Assembly: GCA_044425705.1 (NCBI GenBank)
Contig: JAWXVD010000016.1
Span: 1-43,229, forward strand
Direction: 5' to 3'
Origin: JAWXVD01 sp044425705
GTDB taxonomy: Bacteria; Bacillota; Clostridia; Lachnospirales; Lachnospiraceae
Length of the DNA stretch: 43,229 nt
Shown piece by piece: positions 39,637 through 43,229 of the stretch (position 1 is the first letter of the stretch; each line of letters starts with the position of its first letter). The notes under the pieces were generated by a model, which saw only the letters and a program-made list of their open reading frames with translations, was not told the origin of the DNA and searched no databases. Position numbers and translations under genes: made by a program.

Positions 39637-40629
39637 ATGGAAGGTTTATTACAGGATTTAAAGACAAACCAGATTAAGCAAGTGTATCTGTTATTTGGAG
39701 AAGAAGATTATCTAAGAAAACAGTATAGAGATAGGGTGCGAGAAAAATTAGTAGAGCAAGGCGATACTATGAACTATACCTATTTGGAAGGAAAGAATCA
39801 TGAAATAGGCGGAGTTATTGATTTGGCTGAGACATTGCCTTTTTTTGCAGAGCGAAGAGTTATTATTTGGGAGAATTCTGGATTATTAAAAAAGGGTGGG
39901 GAGCAATTGGCACAATATCTAGAAGAAATTGTGGATACCACTTATTTTATATTAGTGGAAAAGGAAATAGATAAACGTTCTAAATTATTTAAAACATTGA
40001 AAAAAAAAGGACGTGTTTGCGAATTTGGAATACAAAACGAAGCTACATTAAAGCGGTGGATTCTAAGTATATTAAAGAGAGAAAATAAAAAAATAACAGA
40101 ACTTACAATGAATGTTTTATTGGATAAAACAGGAACAGATATGGAAATAATAAAAACGGAATTAGAGAAATTAATCTGCTATACGATAGAAAAAGAGGAG
40201 ATTACAAAAGAGGATGTAGAAACTATTGTTACCCATAGAGTGAGCAATCAAATATTTGATATGATCAATGCTATGGCAGATAAAAATCAAAAAAAAGCAT
40301 TAGATTTATATTATGATTTATTAACTTTAAAAGAACCACCACTTCGTATTTTAGCATTGATAAGCAGAACATTTCATTTGCTTATGCAAGTGAAGATATT
40401 AAAAGGAAAAGGACACTCTGATAAGGTGATAGGAGAACAAGTTGGCCTTCATAGTTTTGTGGTTTCAAAATACGCAAAACAAGTAAATCGTTTTTCGGCT
40501 AAAGAATTAAGAAATGCTGTAGAATCTTGTGTGGAAGCAGAAGAAAATGTAAAAACAGGTAAAATGAATGATAAAATGAGTATAGAACTTTTGATTGTTA
40601 AGCTATCACAGTCTAATGGTGACCTGTAG
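39637..40629 (+). CDS. holA: DNA polymerase III delta subunit
   Basis: Clamp-loader delta subunit of 330 residues that opens the sliding clamp. VYLLFGEEDYLRKQY (about 17-31) is the N-terminal HolA signature, followed by LPFFAERRVIIWE, and the C-terminal collar domain includes LLTLKEPPLRILALISRTFH and LHSFVVSKYAKQ. The ATG has AGAAAGG 12 bases upstream. It follows comEC by 112 bp. The 95-bp gap after it has a short CTGTA/TACAG hairpin and a T run but no convincing terminator. Confidence 0.93.
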   Translation: MEGLLQDLKTNQIKQVYLLFGEEDYLRKQYRDRVREKLVEQGDTMNYTYLEGKNHEIGGVIDLAETLPFFAERRVIIWENSGLLKKGGEQLAQYLEEIVDTTYFILVEKEIDKRSKLFKTLKKKGRVCEFGIQNEATLKRWILSILKRENKKITELTMNVLLDKTGTDMEIIKTELEKLICYTIEKEEITKEDVETIVTHRVSNQIFDMINAMADKNQKKALDLYYDLLTLKEPPLRILALISRTFHLLMQVKILKGKGHSDKVIGEQVGLHSFVVSKYAKQVNRFSAKELRNAVESCVEAEENVKTGKMNDKMSIELLIVKLSQSNGDL

Positions 40630-40724
40630 CGGTCGTTACAGTAACAGTTGATTTTTTTACGGAATAAGGATAGAATAAATTCATATTGTAGTAATCATAA
40701 AATATAAGAATGGAGAATGAAATT

Positions 40725-41171
40725 ATGGGAAAAATTGATGAAATAAGAGCAGAGATGATAAAGGCAATGAAAAACAAAGAAAAAGAGAGAAAAGAAACAT
40801 TATCTATGCTGTTGGCAGCACTAAAAAATAAGGCCATTGATAAAAGAGCAGATTTAACACCAGAAGAAGAAAATGAAGTGATTAAAAAAGAAATTAAGCA
40901 AACAAAAGAAACAAGAGAGCTTGCACCTGAAGATCGAACAGACATTAAAGAACAATGTGATTTTAGACTTTCTGTATTACAAGAGTTTGCACCAGAAGAA
41001 ATGTCGGAAGAGGCAATTCGTGCATGTATTACTGAAGTGCTTACAAAATTGGCAATTGAAAATCCGACAATGAAGGAAAAAGGAAAAATCATGAAGGAAT
41101 TAATGCCAATGGTAAAAGGAAAAGCAGACGGTTCTCTAGTGAATAAACTTGTGGGAGAAACATTAGCATAA
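40725..41171 (+). CDS. YqeY/GatB-like domain protein
   Basis: Small helical protein of 148 residues matching the YqeY family, related to the C-terminal tRNA-handling domain of GatB. KGKADGSLVNKLV at the C-terminus and the EIKQTKETRELAPEDRTDI centre are typical. Role uncertain; a link to tRNA-dependent amidation is only by homology. The ATG at 40725 is chosen with GGAG nine bases upstream; the in-frame ATG at 40710 lies before this site. Confidence 0.85.
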   Translation: MGKIDEIRAEMIKAMKNKEKERKETLSMLLAALKNKAIDKRADLTPEEENEVIKKEIKQTKETRELAPEDRTDIKEQCDFRLSVLQEFAPEEMSEEAIRACITEVLTKLAIENPTMKEKGKIMKELMPMVKGKADGSLVNKLVGETLA

Positions 41172-41204
41172 TATATAGATTAAGGGAAAGAGGTGGTTTT
41201 GAAG

Positions 41205-41762
41205 ATGAAGATACCACAAACCAATGAGATTTATAAACATTTTAAAGGCAATCTATATAAAATAGTAACCATAGCGATTCATTCAGAAACCTTAGAAAAA
41301 ATGGTGGTATATCAAGCACTCTATGGGAATTTTGATATTTATGTACGCCCATTAGATATGTTTGTTGGAAAAGTAGATAAAGAAAAATATCCTGAGGTGA
41401 AACAAGAATATCGATTTGAACCTATGGAACAATTGGTAAATATTGCTGCGCCTTTAGAAGCTGCGAGTACAGAAAGTACTATCGCTGGTGAGGAAGAGAA
41501 GGATAGTCAAATCACAGATTCTGTTGAAGAAGAAATGATAGAAATGGATCCTTTATTAATAGAGTTTATGGATGCCTACACATATGAAGAAAGACTAAAT
41601 ATTTTAGTGGCGCTTCATCATAGAATTACAGACGATATGATCAACGTGATAGCAGCGGTGCTAGATATTGAAGTGGAAGCGGGAGATCTTGAAACAAGAT
41701 ATCAATCTGTAAAAAATTGTATTATTACATTGGAAAAATTCGAGTGTAATAGGCTTCGATAG
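41205..41762 (+). CDS. DUF1653-domain protein
   Basis: Protein of 185 residues. The first 70 residues, with YKHFKGNLYKIVTIAIHSE, VVYQALYGNFDIYVRPLDMF and the YRFEPM end, are a DUF1653 domain, usually a stand-alone 70-residue protein of unknown function. The remaining 115 residues form an acidic linker (about 75-115) and a helical domain (YEERLNILVALHHRI...) not part of DUF1653. The ATG at 41205 follows AAAGAGGTGG by 8 bases. It may be cotranscribed with the flanking genes. Confidence 0.75.
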   Translation: MKIPQTNEIYKHFKGNLYKIVTIAIHSETLEKMVVYQALYGNFDIYVRPLDMFVGKVDKEKYPEVKQEYRFEPMEQLVNIAAPLEAASTESTIAGEEEKDSQITDSVEEEMIEMDPLLIEFMDAYTYEERLNILVALHHRITDDMINVIAAVLDIEVEAGDLETRYQSVKNCIITLEKFECNRLR

Positions 41763-41808
41763 CTATGAAATAGAAAGATTAGTGATACCATAGAAAGGCA
41801 AAACTTTC

Positions 41809-43229
41809 ATGAAATATAAAAAAATTGTGCAAGGGGAATTTTTAGAAAGACCTAATCGATTTATCGCACAAGTAAAAATAGATAATAAGATTGAAACAGT
41901 TCACGTGAAGAACACTGGTAGGTGTAGGGAATTGTTGACACCTAACGCCCTTGTTTATTTAGAAGACTGTGAAAAACCAGAGCGTAAAACTAGATATGAC
42001 TTGGTAGCAGTGATGAAAGGGAATCGTTTGATCAATATGGATTCACAAGCACCTAATGGAGCTGTTCTAGAATGGTTAAAGAGAGCAGATTTCTTTACTG
42101 ATGTGACCAAAATAAAGCCAGAAACGAAGTATGGAAATTCTAGGTTTGATTTTTATATTGAGGCAGGCGGGCGTAAAATTTTTATGGAAGTAAAAGGGGT
42201 TACCTTAGAAAATGATAATGTAGTTTCATTTCCAGATGCGCCAAGTGAAAGAGCAATCAAGCATATTGAAGAACTGGTAGAGGCAGTAGGTGAGGGATAT
42301 GATGCATACATTTGTTTTGTTATACAAATGAAGGATGTAGACTATTTTAAGCCAAATGGAAAAACGCAACCAGCATTTGTAGAGGCTTTACAAAAGGCAT
42401 CAAAAGCAGGGGTTCATATTATCGCGTTTGATTGCCAAGTAACGCAAGATGCAATGCATATCAGAAAGCCAGTAGAAGTTAGGCTATATGAAGACGAGAT
42501 TCTTCACCAAATGGTAGACCCCTTATTGAAGTGGTATGAGAAAGGTCATCGTGAATTACCTTGGAGAACAGACCCTACCCCTTATCATGTCTGGATTTCA
42601 GAAATTATGTTGCAGCAAACAAGAGTAGAAGCTGTAAAACCATATTATCATAGGTTTATGGAAGCTTTACCTACAATAGAAGCTTTAGCTACAGTGGAAG
42701 AGGACAAGCTGTTAAAATTGTGGGAAGGATTGGGATATTATAATCGTGCTAGAAATCTTCAAAAAGCGGCAATACAGATAGTAGAACAACATCAAGGTAA
42801 TATGCCTAATCATTATCAGGCATTGTTATCACTACCAGGAATAGGGACTTATACAGCAGGAGCAATTGCCTCTATCGCATATGGAGAAGCAGTGCCAGCA
42901 GTGGATGGAAATGTGCTTCGTGTCATTAGTCGTCTGCGTATGGATGGAGAGGATATCCTACAAGGAAAAGTAAAAAAAAGAGTAGAAGAAGAATTGATAG
43001 AAGTTATTCCCAAAGAGCAGTCGGGAAATTTTAATCAGGCATTGATGGAATTAGGAGCCACTGTGTGTATTCCTAATGGTGTGCCTAAATGTGACTGTTG
43101 TCCTTGGGAGAAGATTTGTCTGGCACACAGAGAGAATGTGATTAGTGAATATCCAGTAAAAACAAAAAAGAAAGCTAGAACAATTGAAAAGAAAACAATA
43201 TTGTTGATAGAAGATAATGATAAAATTGT
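41809..43229 (+). CDS. SfsA nuclease fused in frame to MutY adenine glycosylase (3' end outside window)
   Basis: One frame runs without a stop from the ATG at 41809 to the window end (473 codons). Residues 1 to about 228 are a full SfsA-type DNA/RNA nuclease: RPNRFIAQV, HVKNTGRCREL, the PD-(D/E)xK-like residues Asp114, Glu127 and Lys129, and FPDAPSERAIKHIEEL. From about residue 231 the sequence is MutY: RELPWR, WISEIMLQQTRVE with catalytic Glu265, the helix-hairpin-helix LPGIGTYTAGAI, VDGNVLRV with Asp366, and an Fe-S loop with Cys420, 428, 431 and 437. MutY removes adenine paired with 8-oxoguanine. AGAAAGG lies 10 bases before the start. The C-terminal 8-oxoG-recognition domain, if present, lies beyond the end. 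Confidence 0.9.
   Translation, partial: MKYKKIVQGEFLERPNRFIAQVKIDNKIETVHVKNTGRCRELLTPNALVYLEDCEKPERKTRYDLVAVMKGNRLINMDSQAPNGAVLEWLKRADFFTDVTKIKPETKYGNSRFDFYIEAGGRKIFMEVKGVTLENDNVVSFPDAPSERAIKHIEELVEAVGEGYDAYICFVIQMKDVDYFKPNGKTQPAFVEALQKASKAGVHIIAFDCQVTQDAMHIRKPVEVRLYEDEILHQMVDPLLKWYEKGHRELPWRTDPTPYHVWISEIMLQQTRVEAVKPYYHRFMEALPTIEALATVEEDKLLKLWEGLGYYNRARNLQKAAIQIVEQHQGNMPNHYQALLSLPGIGTYTAGAIASIAYGEAVPAVDGNVLRVISRLRMDGEDILQGKVKKRVEEELIEVIPKEQSGNFNQALMELGATVCIPNGVPKCDCCPWEKICLAHRENVISEYPVKTKKKARTIEKKTILLIEDNDKI

Noticed and set aside
40625..40660. CTGTA/TACAG hairpin followed by a T run after holA as a terminator
   Set aside because: The stem is only 5 bp, overlaps the holA stop, and the T run begins more than 10 bases after it.
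40613..41092. Minus-strand open frame of 159 codons
   Set aside because: It is antisense to the YqeY-family gene, Ser/Ile/Phe-rich, has no ribosome site and matches nothing; it follows from the codon use of the sense gene.

Overview
The window is AT-rich DNA from a low-GC Gram-positive, most likely a spore-forming Clostridia of the Lachnospiraceae type. The grounds are spoVAD and spoVAE, Shine-Dalgarno sequences of the AGAAAGG/GGAGG type, clostridial arginine genes, an iron alcohol dehydrogenase, LytTR/OmpR regulators, a DUF5721-like protein and a DUF1653 protein. Genus cannot be decided from the sequence. No rRNA, tRNA, CRISPR array, transposase or phage gene was seen.

Region 1 (1-18.1 kb) looks like a catabolic island. 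It holds a D-2-hydroxyacid dehydrogenase, a short QueG-like Fe-S protein, a Sel1-repeat protein, a BmrR-type MerR regulator, an M20 amidohydrolase, an aspartoacylase/AstE-family deacylase, two related Cys/Met-metabolism PLP enzymes, a complete oligopeptide ABC transporter (SBP, two permeases, two ATPases), a cytidylate-kinase-like P-loop protein, a class III aminotransferase and an iron alcohol dehydrogenase. Three transcription units start from promoters of the same unusual form: TTGACT, a 19-bp spacer that begins CTRTA, and a TAT-type -10 box. A 19-bp spacer holding an inverted repeat is the signature of MerR-activated promoters, and a MerR gene lies among them. I infer one regulon that imports peptides or N-acyl amino acids, deacylates them, eliminates the side chain with PLP enzymes and reduces the resulting oxo-acids and aldehydes. 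The substrate is unknown.

Region 2 (18.1-24.1 kb) is mixed. It has spoVAD (minus strand) and spoVAE (plus strand) separated by a family 2 glycosyltransferase and a shikimate-kinase-like protein, then a DUF5721-like protein, a DegV protein, a LytTR response regulator and a DUF1294 membrane protein.

Region 3 (24.1-30.9 kb) is arginine biosynthesis. argG diverges from argC-(GNAT)-argJ-argB-argD across a 428-bp control region with strong promoters and tandem ARG-box-like sequences spaced 20 bp apart, so repression by an ArgR encoded elsewhere is likely.

Region 4 (30.9-43.2 kb) carries an orphan solute-binding protein, a YdcZ-family membrane protein, comEA, a two-component system, a GerMN lipoprotein, comEC, holA, a YqeY protein, a DUF1653 protein and, running off the window, one continuous reading frame that joins a complete SfsA nuclease to MutY.

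Several intergenic gaps carry related palindromes or tandem hairpins. The best case is a leader hairpin present before both the cytidylate-kinase-like gene and argB, with base changes that keep the pairing.
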